DNA of 63,202 bases from CAZTVF01 sp964616985 (GCA_964616985.1 CAZTVF010000013.1:1-63202); one strand, 5' to 3'; counted from the stretch's first letter, positions 41,314 to 51,037 are shown. Notes: a model not told the origin generated them from the letters alone. Translations and numbers: made by a program.

Positions 41314-41585
41314 ACATTTCGGATTTGGGATTTGGGAATTCGGATTGAATGCGGATTGACGCGCGTGCGGAGTCTTGGTCACGAACTGCGACTGTGGTGA
41401 ACCGTCCGCTGCTCGCTTGCGGTTTAGCGTACGCCCGCTTTATCCAAGTGGGTGGCACGCGGCGAGACGTCGGTGGCAAACCCGCGTCCTCCGCGACCGG
41501 GCGGATCGACGCGTCCCGATCAACGACATTGAGACATCGCGTGTTCATGGATCACGGAAATGACCACGCCTGAAGTGGAGTCCCG
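41314..41585. other. Spacer with CGGATT units and a GCTTGCGGTTTAGCG element
   Basis: No gene is supported. 41318-41350 holds ATTTCGGATTTGGG-type units. From 41412, GCTTGCGGTTTAGCGTACG starts an element that ends near 41572 with ATGGATCACGGAAATGACCACGCC. Similar elements lie near 49343 and 50817, the latter also ending with GGGTCACTGAAGTGACCATGCC just before a gene. Confidence 0.6.
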
Positions 41586-44228
41586 TTGCCTGCTTCCGAT
41601 ACCAGACCGAGATTCGCCCTCGCCCTGCAGACGCTGGCGATGGTGGTGCTCGTGGCGTGCATGACGACGAGGCCCTTCCTGGGCGAGTTGCCCTTCCGCA
41701 CCTCCGCCGTCCGCATCAGCCTGGCTGCACCGCAGCAGCCGCCCGAGGCGTCCGTCTCGCGGAACGACCTGTCGCGGGCGGTCTTCCCCCTCGTCCTCTT
41801 CGCGGCGGCGGCATTGTGGCTGGCGGGCTGGGCCGCGGGCGGGGCCGGCGTGCGATGCGCGTGGCTGGCCTGGCCCATCCTCGCCTTCGCGGCGTGGTCG
41901 TGCATGACGATCTTTTACGCGGGCGACAAACGCGCCGCCACCCTGAGCGCGCTGGAGCAGGTGTCGCTTCTGGCCGTGGCGTTCCTGGCCGCACAGGTGT
42001 TCGCGTCGCCACGGCGGTGGCGGTTGCTCCTGGCGATCGTCCTGGCCGTGGGCATCGCGATGGCGGCCAAGGGGATGTACCAGTCGCTGGTGGAGGCCCC
42101 CGAGCGGATCGCCGATTTTGCCGCCAACCGGGCCGAGCGACTCGCCCACCTCGGGGCCGTGCCGGGCAGCCCGCAGGCCATCGCCTTCGAATCCCGCCTG
42201 AAGGACCCCGCCCCGTTCGGCTACTTCGCCCTGGCCAATCCCTTCGCCTCGCTGCTGCTTCTGCTGACGGCCGCCGGCGCGGGCCTGGCCATCGCCCGCG
42301 TGCGAGAAGCCCTGGCGTCGTGGCGCGCGCAGCGGGCGTCCCAGGGGCCGCGCGAGGTGCACCTGCCGCTGCTGGGCGCGGTGCTGCTGGCTGCGGCGAC
42401 GGCGCCGCTGGTGGCGGTGCTGGCCTTGACGCGAAGTCGCGGCGCCCTGGCCGCCGCGGCGGCCGTGGCCGTGGCCGGCGCGATGGTCGCGATCTTTCGC
42501 CGCACGCTGGCGCGGCACTGGAAGACGTCGGCCGCGGCCGCGGTGCTCGTGCTGGTCGCCGGTGTCGCCGCCGTCGCCGCCTACGGCATGCGTCACGACG
42601 GCCTGCCCTCCAAGAGCCTGATGGTGCGGTGGTTCTACTGGACGGCCTCGGCCGAGATCGTGCGGGACCACCCGCTGGTCGGCGTGGGCGGGGGCAATTT
42701 CGGCAACGCCTATCTCCTGCATCGCAGGCCCCAGGCCGAAGAGGTCGTCAAGCTGCCGCACAACGTGCTGATGAACTCGCTGGCCCAGTTCGGCCTGCCC
42801 GGCGGGCTGGTGTTGCTGGCTGTGCTGTGCGGGGTGATCGTCCTGGCCTGCCGGCCCGCGCCGGCCCTGCCTTCGCCCGCCGATGCCCCGGGCGGCCGCA
42901 GGACGAGCCTGTTGGCCGCGGCGGCGGCCTTGGCGGCGATGATGCTCGCCCGCTGGCAGTTCACCGAGGGCCGAGAGGATGAGGCGATGTTCATCTTCGA
43001 GGTCCTGCTGCCCGGTTGCCTCTTCGCCGCAGCGCTGGCGACGACCCTGTGGGCGGGCGGCTGCCTTTCGCGTCAGGACGGCGCCGCGTCGCCGGCAGAT
43101 GCTGGCGGCTCCCGGTTCCTCGTCGCTTGCGGCCTGGTGGCGTTCGTGCTGCACAACCTCGTCGAGGACAGCCTGGCCATTCCCGGGGCGGCCATCGTCT
43201 TCTGGACACTCGTCGGCGCGTGCATGGGGCGGGCCGCGGGCGCCCCGGCGGCTCGTGGCGCCGGGGCCCCTTGGTGGGCGAGAGTCGCCCTGGCTGCGCC
43301 GGTCGCGGTGATTGCCGTTGCGGCGGCGGCCCTGTCCCTGCAGCCGGTGGCGGCCCGGACGTTCGCGTTCGAGGCGGCGGCGGATGAGTTCTCAGCCGGG
43401 CGAATGCTCCAAGCGTCGGCCAGGGCGCAGCAGGCGGCGGCGGTGGACAAACTGGACGGCATCTCCGCGATCGACGCGGCCCGCTTCATCCTCACCACCT
43501 GCCCCCACAGCTGGCGATACCCGCACAGTTGCCCCGGCGAGGCGTACCAGTGGGCCCGCGTCGCCGTCGGCCGCAATGCGAAGGACTCATCCGCTCACCA
43601 ATTCGCCGCCACCGCGGGGTGGTACGCCGAGATCGAGGATTCCCGCCAGCTCGAGTGGCGCCAACCGTCGGCCGACCCCAATGCCGAGGCTGCGGCCATC
43701 CGGGAGAGGTTTCCCGATTCATGGAACGACCAGGCGGCCTTGGCCCGCCTGTCGTACCTGGAGTTTCTCCGCGGGCAGTATCTCGAGTCGATGCGGCTGG
43801 CCGATCGCGCCGCCACGTTGAACCCCGACTCGATCGTTCTGCACGCGCAGCTCGGCTATGCCGCTGCCGCCGCCGGCCTGACGGCGCAGGCGCACGACGC
43901 CTGGCGCCGGGCGGCCGCCCTGGCCCGCGCGCCCGACCGCGCGGGGCCCGTGCTGGACCTGATGGCCCGGGCCGTGGCGCTCAACCCGATGGAGGCCCGC
44001 ACGCACGTGGAGTTCGCACGGATGCAGGCCGCCGCCAACCGCCCGCGCGAGGCGCTCGATCAACTCGCCGCCGCCGACGCGGTCAACGCCGCGCTCATTT
44101 CCTTCGGCGAATCGCACCCGCCGCAAAGCTCCGACCTCTTCACGCCCCTCGAGCAGTTCGAGATCGACCTGCTGCGGAAGCGGTGTGAGTTCCTGGCGGG
44201 GGGTGCAGGTGAGCGTTTACAGCGCTGA
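41586..44228 (+). CDS. O-antigen ligase/polymerase-like membrane protein with TPR tail
   Basis: An 880-residue protein with 10-12 hydrophobic helices up to about residue 590 and a helical TPR-like domain at about 640-870 (ALARLSYLEFLRGQYLESMRLADRAATLNPDSIVLHAQLGYAA). The Wzy_C/O-antigen ligase signature is HPLVGVGGGNFGNAYLLHR with LPHNVLMNSLAQFGLPGG near 355-400, preceded by ALTRSRGALAAA. Such proteins polymerise or ligate lipid-linked glycans. The start is TTG 41586 with a GTGGAG Shine-Dalgarno. It follows the WecA-like gene in the same direction. The TPR domain probably faces the periplasm and could dock export partners. Confidence 0.85.
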   Translation: MPASDTRPRFALALQTLAMVVLVACMTTRPFLGELPFRTSAVRISLAAPQQPPEASVSRNDLSRAVFPLVLFAAAALWLAGWAAGGAGVRCAWLAWPILAFAAWSCMTIFYAGDKRAATLSALEQVSLLAVAFLAAQVFASPRRWRLLLAIVLAVGIAMAAKGMYQSLVEAPERIADFAANRAERLAHLGAVPGSPQAIAFESRLKDPAPFGYFALANPFASLLLLLTAAGAGLAIARVREALASWRAQRASQGPREVHLPLLGAVLLAAATAPLVAVLALTRSRGALAAAAAVAVAGAMVAIFRRTLARHWKTSAAAAVLVLVAGVAAVAAYGMRHDGLPSKSLMVRWFYWTASAEIVRDHPLVGVGGGNFGNAYLLHRRPQAEEVVKLPHNVLMNSLAQFGLPGGLVLLAVLCGVIVLACRPAPALPSPADAPGGRRTSLLAAAAALAAMMLARWQFTEGREDEAMFIFEVLLPGCLFAAALATTLWAGGCLSRQDGAASPADAGGSRFLVACGLVAFVLHNLVEDSLAIPGAAIVFWTLVGACMGRAAGAPAARGAGAPWWARVALAAPVAVIAVAAAALSLQPVAARTFAFEAAADEFSAGRMLQASARAQQAAAVDKLDGISAIDAARFILTTCPHSWRYPHSCPGEAYQWARVAVGRNAKDSSAHQFAATAGWYAEIEDSRQLEWRQPSADPNAEAAAIRERFPDSWNDQAALARLSYLEFLRGQYLESMRLADRAATLNPDSIVLHAQLGYAAAAAGLTAQAHDAWRRAAALARAPDRAGPVLDLMARAVALNPMEARTHVEFARMQAAANRPREALDQLAAADAVNAALISFGESHPPQSSDLFTPLEQFEIDLLRKRCEFLAGGAGERLQR

Positions 44229-44330
44229 AAGGCGAGCGGATGGCGGGTGTCGCCTGTGCGGATTCCTGGGGGGCTGGCGCGGGTGAGCGTCTACAGCGCT
44301 GAAAGGCGAGCGGCCGGCGGGTGTTGGCTT
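44215..44330. repeat. Direct repeat pair TGAGCGT-TACAGCGCTGAAAGGCGAGCGG
   Basis: Two copies of GTGAGCGT(T/C)TACAGCGCTG followed by AAAGGCGAGCGG lie about 70 bp apart (near 44209 and 44283). A shorter relative is at 39513-39540. They sit just after the O-antigen-ligase-like gene. A GGTGGCGGCCTTCC repeat (44378-44403) follows. Confidence 0.7.
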
Positions 44331-44376
44331 GAGCGTGGATCGGTGATGCCCGATTGAAGAGACAGTCCCCACTACC

Positions 44377-44406
44377 GGGTGGCGGCCTTCCGAGGCCGCC
44401 GCCTCT
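44377..44406. repeat. GGTGGCGGCCTTCC repeat, copy 5
   Basis: GGGTGGCGGCCTTCCGAGGCCGCC is a single arm with its internal palindrome. It lies between converging genes at 44228 and 44443. Confidence 0.75.
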
Positions 44407-44442
44407 GAGACGGAAGACGAGATACCCGTCAGACGCGATTAT

Positions 44443-45897
44443 CTAGACGTACTTGCCCGCCGCGAAGGCGGTCATCTTCAGCAGCAGCCACCCGTGTTTG
44501 AAGCGGCTGATGTTGGTCGTGCCGTACGAGCGGTCGCGGTAGCGGATGGGGATCTCGGTGATCTTGAGCTTGAGCTTCGACGCGCCGTACAGGAGATCGA
44601 AGTCGCCGAAGGGGTCGAAGTCGCCGAAGAACGCGCGGCCGGCGACGATCTTGTCGTAGTCCTCGCGGCGGAGCACCTTCGTGCCGCACAGCGTGTCCTT
44701 GAGCGTCTGGCCCAGCAGGGCCGACAGTGCCGTCGAGAAGAATTTGTTCCCCAGGATGTTCAGGAACCGCATCGCCTGTTTTTCCATCGGGTACACCAGC
44801 CGGCAGCCGTTGATCAGCTCGCCCTTGCCGGTGACGATGGCGTCGTAGAACTTCGGCAGGTCCTCCGGCGGCATGGTCAGGTCCGCATCCAGGATCATCA
44901 GCACGTCCTGCGTGGCCTGGGCGAACGCCAGTCGCACGGCGTCGCCCTTGCCCTTGCCCTCCTGGTGAAAGAGCTTGATGTCCTTGTGCGGGAACTCGGC
45001 CATCACCTTCTGAATCTCCTCCACCGTGCCGTCGGTGGAGTGGCCGTCGACGAAGATGAACTCCTGGTGCAGCCCGAACTCCGGCGTGCGTTCGATGGCG
45101 GCGCGGATGTTGCCCTTTTCGTTTCGGCAGGGGATGACAATGGACACGCTTCGGTGCACGGCCGGCGGGCGCGGGCGCGTCCGCAGCACCAGCAGGTGGC
45201 TGAGGCACAGGAGGTTGAATCCCGGCAGGCGGGCCAGCACGCGGTTGGCCAGCAGGTTCAGCCCCGGCAGCCATTTCGTCGGCAGCAGGATCCGCCGCTG
45301 GTGCGTGACCACCTCGTAGTCGACGAGGTTCAGGAAGTTCGACAGGTCTGACGGCGAGATCCAGTTCTGGTGGCGGTTGGGCATCTTGAGGCCCAGCTTG
45401 GCCACGCCCCGCAGCAGCGGCTCCCACAGCACGCTGTGGTAATTGATGATGACTCGCGTCTCGGGCGTGCAGGCCGAGCGGACGTTCTCCAACGCCTGCT
45501 GGATGTCCAGCAGGTTGCCGAACAGGTCGGACAGGATGATGTAGTCGAACGTTTCGGTGAAACGCGTCGTCTCGATGTTGGCGATCTCGAAGCGGATGCC
45601 CTCGCCCGGGGCGGCCGACGCGCGGGCGAGGTCGACCATCCTGGGGCTGACGTCGATGCCCAGGCCCACCGACGGCTGCAGTTGCCGCAGGAGGTAACCG
45701 TCCGCGCAGCCGATCTCCAGCACCCGCCGGCCGGGCGGCACGACGAAGCGCATCAGGCGGAGCAGTTCCTCATAGTAGTAGGAGTTGAGCCTGCGGAAGC
45801 GCGCGCGATGGGCGGCCGCCTCATCGAAGATGCGGACGATTCGCTCGTTGGCCTCGGCGTCGATGGCCTGTTTCAGGTTGGGCTGCGGTTCAATCAC
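44443..45897 (-). CDS. Fusion of SAM methyltransferase and GT2 (dolichyl-phosphate-mannose-synthase-like)
   Basis: The N-terminal half (about 1-240) is a class I methyltransferase: RRVLEIGCADGYLLRQLQ (motif I), LGIDVSPRMVDLARA and FDYIILSDLFGNL. The C-terminal half (about 248-484) is a GT2 domain: SVSIVIPCRNEKGNIRAAIE, FIFVDGHSTDGTVE, LMILDADLTMPPEDLPKFY and DTLCGTKVLRREDYD, which resembles DPM1-type transferases. GTG 45897 is preferred because the 34 residues that an upstream ATG (45999) would add look repeat-derived; this is not certain. One polypeptide would both methylate and transfer sugar in the same glycan pathway. Confidence 0.88.
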   Translation of the reverse strand: MIEPQPNLKQAIDAEANERIVRIFDEAAAHRARFRRLNSYYYEELLRLMRFVVPPGRRVLEIGCADGYLLRQLQPSVGLGIDVSPRMVDLARASAAPGEGIRFEIANIETTRFTETFDYIILSDLFGNLLDIQQALENVRSACTPETRVIINYHSVLWEPLLRGVAKLGLKMPNRHQNWISPSDLSNFLNLVDYEVVTHQRRILLPTKWLPGLNLLANRVLARLPGFNLLCLSHLLVLRTRPRPPAVHRSVSIVIPCRNEKGNIRAAIERTPEFGLHQEFIFVDGHSTDGTVEEIQKVMAEFPHKDIKLFHQEGKGKGDAVRLAFAQATQDVLMILDADLTMPPEDLPKFYDAIVTGKGELINGCRLVYPMEKQAMRFLNILGNKFFSTALSALLGQTLKDTLCGTKVLRREDYDKIVAGRAFFGDFDPFGDFDLLYGASKLKLKITEIPIRYRDRSYGTTNISRFKHGWLLLKMTAFAAGKYV

Positions 45898-46297
45898 GTC
45901 GATTCCACATACAGACAATATCGGCCATCCAGCCAGCCAGTCAAATACTTCGCGATGTCTCGTTCGTCGGCGGGTGCGTTTGTTACGAATCGCACGCATA
46001 GAAACGCATCGGAAATCCAGGGGCCGGCTATCGCTCGCCTTTTAGCGATGTTCGATCGCGCTTGGAGCCAACAGAGCCGAAAAGCCGAGTGCCCCGGCGG
46101 CGCCGCCCTGACCCCATGCGCAACCATGAATACTTGTCTGCTTTGCTGTTCTCTGTCTTCTCTGTGCCTCTGTGGTCATTTCTTAGAACGCCGCCGAAAG
46201 GAGTGCCAGAAGGTTTCGGAGGCCGCAGACAAACATTTGCCAGCCTGCGCGGCGGCCGTATATGATGCCAATCGCTAACCTTCACATTGGACGGCCG
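45898..46297. other. Spacer between divergent methyltransferase genes
   Basis: No gene is supported. 46000-46070 contains GGCTATCGCTCGCCTTTTAGCGATG, related to the GCTTGCGGTTTAGCG family. 46143-46185 holds TCTGTCTTCTCTGTGCCTCTGTGG, a relative of the sequence near 15115. Promoters for the two divergent genes should lie here, but I see no strong match. Confidence 0.5.
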
Positions 46298-47041
46298 ATG
46301 ACAAGCAACCCGACACCACGTTCAAAGCACGAGATCGAGCACGGCAAGTTCCTTGCCGCCGGAGACACCGAAGAGCTCTGGGGCTGGGGCTCGCCCGCCG
46401 GCCGCGTGCGGGCACAGCGGCGCGCCGAGTTGATCGCCGCCGCCGCCGGGCTGTCGCCGCAGAAATACGCACTGGAGATCGGCTGCGGAACGGGCAACTT
46501 CACCGCGCGGTTCGCACGCTGGGGGGCCCGCGTGCTGGCGGTGGACATCTCGCCAGACCTTCTGGAGGTCGCTCGAGGCCGCCAACTGCCGGCGGAACAG
46601 GTGACGTTCGTCTGCCGAAGGTTCGAGGAGGCCGGCATCGACGGCCCGTTCGATTGCGTGATCGGCTCGTCGATCCTGCACCACCTGGAGATCGGGCCCG
46701 CGCTGAAGTCCATCTTCGACCTGCTCAAGCCCGGCGGGCGGATGGCCTTCGCCGAACCCAACATGCTCAACCCGCAGATCTTCGCCGAGCGGACCTTCAT
46801 GCGCCGCTACAGCAAACACATCTCGCCCGACGAGACCGCCTTCGTCCGCTGGCCCCTGGCGAGGCGGCTGCGCGAGGTTGGCTTCGAGGCGATCCGCATC
46901 AAGCCGTTCGACTGGCTGCACCCGGCCATCCCCAGCCCGCTGATCCCCCTGGTCAGCGCCGCCGGGCGGGTGATCGAGTGGGTGCCGGGGCTGCGCGAAT
47001 TCTCCGGCTCGCTCCTGATCCAGTGCGACAAGCCGATGTAG
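46298..47041 (+). CDS. Class I SAM-dependent methyltransferase
   Basis: The 247-residue protein has the full Rossmann-like methyltransferase core: YALEIGCGTGNFTARFARWG (motif I), VLAVDISPDLLEVAR, FDCVIGSSILHHLEIGP and LLKPGGRMAFAEPNMLNPQ. The chosen start (ATG 46298) follows TTGGA; ATGs at 46262 and 46265 are alternatives. In this neighbourhood a sugar or lipid-linked acceptor is plausible, but the substrate is unknown. Confidence 0.88.
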   Translation: MTSNPTPRSKHEIEHGKFLAAGDTEELWGWGSPAGRVRAQRRAELIAAAAGLSPQKYALEIGCGTGNFTARFARWGARVLAVDISPDLLEVARGRQLPAEQVTFVCRRFEEAGIDGPFDCVIGSSILHHLEIGPALKSIFDLLKPGGRMAFAEPNMLNPQIFAERTFMRRYSKHISPDETAFVRWPLARRLREVGFEAIRIKPFDWLHPAIPSPLIPLVSAAGRVIEWVPGLREFSGSLLIQCDKPM

Positions 47042-47061
47042 GCGAAGATCGCTCGCGGCAG

Positions 47062-47095
47062 GAGGCGGCGGCCTGGGAAGGCTGCCACCCGGAGG
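47062..47095. repeat. GGTGGCGGCCTTCC-type repeat, copy 6
   Basis: GGCGGCGGCCTGGGAAGGCTGCCACCC lies between converging stops at 47041 and 47113. Confidence 0.7.
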
Positions 47096-47112
47096 AATGG
47101 CCGGCACCCGCG

Positions 47113-49080
47113 TTACTTCGGCATGACCCGCCGCGGCAGGCTATAGAGCACCAGGCTGTGCTCGGAGTTCTCGAACACCTTCTCGGCCACAAACCCCGAT
47201 GTCTGGGCCGGGTGCGGCAGCGACGCCCGCAAGACATGCCACAGCACGTGCTGTCCGCCCGCCTGACGCACCTTCGCCAGCAGTTCTTCCAGGGCCACCG
47301 ATTCATCGGGGCCCGTGTAGGGCATGCGGCGGATGTTGGGCCGGTCGCCCACGTAGAACTGGTGCCAGTAGGGGTAGTCGAATCCCGTGACCAGCGTGCC
47401 GTCGTTGGGGTAGTTCTGCAGGATATACGCGAACGCCTGCCGGTAGGGGTAGAACCGCTCGGAGTACTTGTAGCGATATTCGCCCCAGCCGGACTGCCGC
47501 GCCCCGTCGGGCCGCACGGGCGTGATCAGCAGTTGCACCGCCACCACCGCCACCAGGGCCGCGATCGTCACCGGCCACGCCCGCCTGGCCCCGGCCGCGA
47601 TCAGTTCGTGCGCCCCCGCCAGCAGCACGGGGGCGAATACCAGCATGTAGCGGCTGTAGCCCAGGATGGGGTACTTGGCATCCACCAGGTGCAGGCCCAG
47701 GTACATCAGGAAGGTCAGCAGCAGGAACAAGGCCATGTGCCGTCGCTTCTGCCGCCACAGCAGCACCAGGGCCACCGGCAGGGCGAGGGCCAGCAGGCCG
47801 TACTGCTGCCAGAACGCCAGCAGCAGCGTCGGGTAGGTGGCCGGGTCGCTCAGCCAGCCCATGCCGGGCTCGAACGCGCGGAACATGTCCTGGCAGAACG
47901 GGCGGAACGACCAGAAGGTAACGTACGGCAGCACTACGCCCACGGCCAGCACGGCCTCCAGCACGATCGAGTTGACGCGCGGGGAGGCGAGGAAGTATCG
48001 CGTCAGGCGGCCGGCGGTGCGGGCCTGGCGAAGCTCCTGGCGGATGGTTTCGATGGGGCTCAGCAGCATCAGCAGTCGCGACACGACCCGCGCCAGCACG
48101 AAGGCGGCCAGGAACATGATCGTCGTTTCCTTCAGGAACCCCGCCAGCAGCAGGGCGTACCACCCGGGCCGGCGGACCAGTTCCTTCGGCGAGGCCGTCA
48201 GCAGGTCCTCGGCGCCGAGGCAGACGATCGTGATCAGGGCCAGCGGCGGCATCTCCATATAAAGGATGCTCGTGTAGTAGAAGACGGTCGGCACGGTGGC
48301 CACGAAGACGATGTACAGCACCCGCCCGCCGAGGCGAAGCTCGCCGATTCGCTGCGAACCGTACCAGCCGATCAGGGCCGTCGAAAGCAGCGGCACGATG
48401 CGATAGGACCATTCCGGCAGCCACGCGGTGAACAGGCCCACGATCGCGGCCGGGCCGCTGGCCAGCCAGTGCACCAGCAGCGGGTAGCGGGCGATGTTGA
48501 TGTTCCACGGCGGCAGGCCGGCAGCGGTGCGTTCCGCCGAGGGCGTCTGCAGCATGATCACGGCCGCCAGCAAGCCCAGCACGGGCAGGGCCAACCACGT
48601 CAGCAGGCGGTCGTGCTTGAGGCAAGCCCTGCGAAAGGCCAAGGTCAGCGCCGCGGGCCCTGCCGCCATCGCCACCAGGTGCCAGTGGGAGTGGGCGATG
48701 CCCAGCAGCATCTGCGTCGTCTTGATGTGGTGATCTTCGTCGCCGCGCCAGGGCAGATCGGCCGCCATCGTCCGCACGTTGATTGCCGCCACCAGTGCGA
48801 TCGCCGCCGCCAGCCACGCCCACCACCGCCGCGCCGGCTGCACGGTCAGGCGGCCGCTGCACAGGTATGCCCACGCCAGCCCCGCCACCAGCATGGCCGC
48901 CGCCACCAGGTACGCCTGCGACCCCGGGGGCAGCAGCGAGCAGTAGGGCACCAGCAGGAAGGCCAGCGTGAAGGCCGCGAAAAGCAGCGAGAACACCGCC
49001 ACGCGGGGCAGCTCGACCTCGCGGGTCGGGATCATCACCGGTGCGGCGGGGACAGGCGTCTTACGCTGGCGGTTTCTCAT
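47113..49080 (-). CDS. Polytopic GT-C-type glycosyltransferase-like membrane protein
   Basis: About 12 hydrophobic helices cover residues 25-540, followed by a soluble tail. An acidic motif in the first large loop, LPWRGDEDHHIKTTQ near residue 112, resembles the DE/ED catalytic loop of GT-C enzymes (PMT, ArnT), which use polyprenyl-phosphate sugars. ARYPLLVHWL, FYYTSILYMEMPPLA and FLKETTIMF also fit this superfamily. The exact family is not clear. ATG 49080 is chosen over a TTG one codon upstream. It probably transfers a sugar on the outer side of the membrane in the same glycan locus. Confidence 0.78.
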   Translation of the reverse strand: MRNRQRKTPVPAAPVMIPTREVELPRVAVFSLLFAAFTLAFLLVPYCSLLPPGSQAYLVAAAMLVAGLAWAYLCSGRLTVQPARRWWAWLAAAIALVAAINVRTMAADLPWRGDEDHHIKTTQMLLGIAHSHWHLVAMAAGPAALTLAFRRACLKHDRLLTWLALPVLGLLAAVIMLQTPSAERTAAGLPPWNINIARYPLLVHWLASGPAAIVGLFTAWLPEWSYRIVPLLSTALIGWYGSQRIGELRLGGRVLYIVFVATVPTVFYYTSILYMEMPPLALITIVCLGAEDLLTASPKELVRRPGWYALLLAGFLKETTIMFLAAFVLARVVSRLLMLLSPIETIRQELRQARTAGRLTRYFLASPRVNSIVLEAVLAVGVVLPYVTFWSFRPFCQDMFRAFEPGMGWLSDPATYPTLLLAFWQQYGLLALALPVALVLLWRQKRRHMALFLLLTFLMYLGLHLVDAKYPILGYSRYMLVFAPVLLAGAHELIAAGARRAWPVTIAALVAVVAVQLLITPVRPDGARQSGWGEYRYKYSERFYPYRQAFAYILQNYPNDGTLVTGFDYPYWHQFYVGDRPNIRRMPYTGPDESVALEELLAKVRQAGGQHVLWHVLRASLPHPAQTSGFVAEKVFENSEHSLVLYSLPRRVMPK

Positions 49081-49551
49081 CAAGGGGAATCATCCTGAAT
49101 CGAGCGGCCAAGGTTCGGCACCGATCATAGCCCCCGCGGTGGGCAAGGGTCAAGGCGGGGCAAGGCACCGTGCGTCCGATCGATCCAAAGCGGCGTCGCC
49201 GGGGGAAGTAGAAGACGAGTGGGCGAATGGGAGACGTGGGGACGGTGAGATGCGTTGCGAACATGAGACATCGAGCGTGAGACACGGATGGTGGGCGCAC
49301 ACCTTCCGCAAGCAAACCCACCGACTCCCGCCGGCCGCTTGCGGTTTCGCGCACACCGGCCTCACCCTGTTCCTTCGCCCGCGGCCATATCGCCGCGGCA
49401 AATCCAGGCCCCTCGCGATCGACAATCGCGCGAACGGTGCACAATCCCGCCCACCCCGCGGCGAACCGCCGGCCGGTCGCGCGTGTGGAATCTTCGCGAC
49501 AACGGCCGGCCGAGCATGTAAAACGACACGCCAATGTCGCATGAGGTACCC
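49081..49551. other. Spacer holding the first copy of a ~135-bp repeat
   Basis: No gene is supported. 49217-49350 matches 50709-50840, including GTGAGACACGGATGGTGGGC and CCGCAAGCAAACCCACCG. The two copies flank the MFS gene as direct repeats. The sequence after 49350 (GGTTTCGCGCACACCGGCC...) has weaker similarity to the second copy. Confidence 0.7.
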
Positions 49552-50709
49552 ATGACGTCACAGCGTTACCTGTTGGTGGCCATCTCGCTGAGCTACGCAG
49601 CGATGATCTCGCTGGCCATCGCGTTCAACATCATGCCCGTGTTCTTGACCACGCTGTCGATGGATCTGGGCGGCGGGGCGGGGCTGACCAACGAGCAGTT
49701 GGGGCGCATCTGCGCGGTGCTGTCGGCCGGGCTGGTCGTCGGAATCCTCACCACCGGCCCGCTCGCCGACCGCATGGGCGGCAAGCGTTTCGCCGTGGGC
49801 GGCAACCTGCTGGTGGCCGCGGGGCTGGTCGTGCTCAGCATGTCCCCCTCGTACCACGCCGTCCTGGGCGCGGTGTTCATCATCGGCTTCGGGGCCGGGA
49901 CGTTGGACATGGTCCTGAGCCCCATCGTCGCGGCGCTGCAGCCGCACCGGCGGACGGCGGCGATGAACCTGCTGCACGCCTTCTACTGCATCGGCGCAGT
50001 GCTGACGATCCTGATCGCCTCCGTCTCCCTCAAGCTCGACGTACCGTGGCGGAGCATCGCCCTGGGGCTGGCCGCGATGCCGCTGGCGGTGGCGGCCGGC
50101 TTCGCGATGATCCCCATCCCGCCGCTGGTGGCCGGCGGGCAGGAGCGGACCCCCTCGCGCTTGCTGGCGCGAAACCCGTACTTCATCCTGGCCATGGTGG
50201 CGATCTTCCTGGGCGGCGCGACCGAGGTGGGCATGGCCAACTGGCTGCCCACGTACGCCGAAAAGAGCCTGGGCTACACGCGGTGGGTGGGCGGCATGGC
50301 CTTCCTGGGCTTCTCGCTGTCGATGGCGGTCGGCCGCCTGGCCGCGGGCTTTGTGGCCCATCGCCTGAGCCCCATCACGCTGATGACGTGGTGCTGCTGG
50401 GCGTCGGTGGGGCTGTTCCTCATCGCGTGTTTCGCGCCGCTGCCGCCGGTGGCCCTGGCCGCCTGCGTGGCCGCCGGCCTGACCGGCAGCTGCCTGTGGC
50501 CCAGCATCCTGGGCGTGGCCGCCGACCGCTTCCCGCACGGGGGCGCGTCGATGTTCGCCGCCCTCTCGGCCATGGGGAACTTCGGCGGCATCTTCATGCC
50601 CTGGATCGTCGGCCTCACTGCCGACCACAGCACCATGGCCCTGGGCCTGGCCACCTCCACCTTCTGTCCGCTGCTGCTGGCCCTGCTTCTGCCCCGCCTG
50701 CGGAAATAG
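49552..50709 (+). CDS. MFS transporter
   Basis: The 385-residue protein has twelve predicted helices in two halves. The loop 2-3 signature appears as TGPLADRMGGKRFAVGG, matching the MFS G-x3-D-R/K-x-G-R/K pattern. LGGATEVGMANWLPTYAEKSLG begins the second half, a stretch seen in fucose/glucose-type permeases (FucP-like). Start at ATG 49552 follows GAGG. Substrate is probably a sugar given the surroundings. The gene is bracketed by direct ~135-bp repeats. Confidence 0.9.
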   Translation: MTSQRYLLVAISLSYAAMISLAIAFNIMPVFLTTLSMDLGGGAGLTNEQLGRICAVLSAGLVVGILTTGPLADRMGGKRFAVGGNLLVAAGLVVLSMSPSYHAVLGAVFIIGFGAGTLDMVLSPIVAALQPHRRTAAMNLLHAFYCIGAVLTILIASVSLKLDVPWRSIALGLAAMPLAVAAGFAMIPIPPLVAGGQERTPSRLLARNPYFILAMVAIFLGGATEVGMANWLPTYAEKSLGYTRWVGGMAFLGFSLSMAVGRLAAGFVAHRLSPITLMTWCCWASVGLFLIACFAPLPPVALAACVAAGLTGSCLWPSILGVAADRFPHGGASMFAALSAMGNFGGIFMPWIVGLTADHSTMALGLATSTFCPLLLALLLPRLRK

Positions 50710-51037
50710 AGTGGGCGACGGGGAAACGGGGAGATGCGTTGTGAAGGTGACATATCGCGTGAGACACGGATGGTGGGCGCACACTTTCCGCAAGCAAACC
50801 CACCGCCTCCGCCTGTCGCTTGCGTTTTAGCGTACGGCGGCCTCTCCGTGTGTTTCCGCCCTTGGCGAAGCGCGGCGACAAGTCGAAGAGCCCCGCGAAC
50901 GAGCAGAACGCAGCACGCGTCGGGCGCCGCCCCGACGACACGAGACCGCGGATATTCATGGGTCACTGAAGTGACCATGCCCCGTGCGCCCATTGCCCAT
51001 TGCCTTCTTCCGCTGCTTCCGCTAAGAAGCGGCCACT
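50710..51037. other. Spacer holding the second copy of the ~135-bp repeat
   Basis: No gene is supported. The repeat covers about 50709-50840. It is followed by GTACGGCGGCC... and ends with CATGGGTCACTGAAGTGACCATGCC (50957-50983), which includes the dyad GGTCACTGAAGTGACC. The end resembles that before the gene at 41586. Confidence 0.7.
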
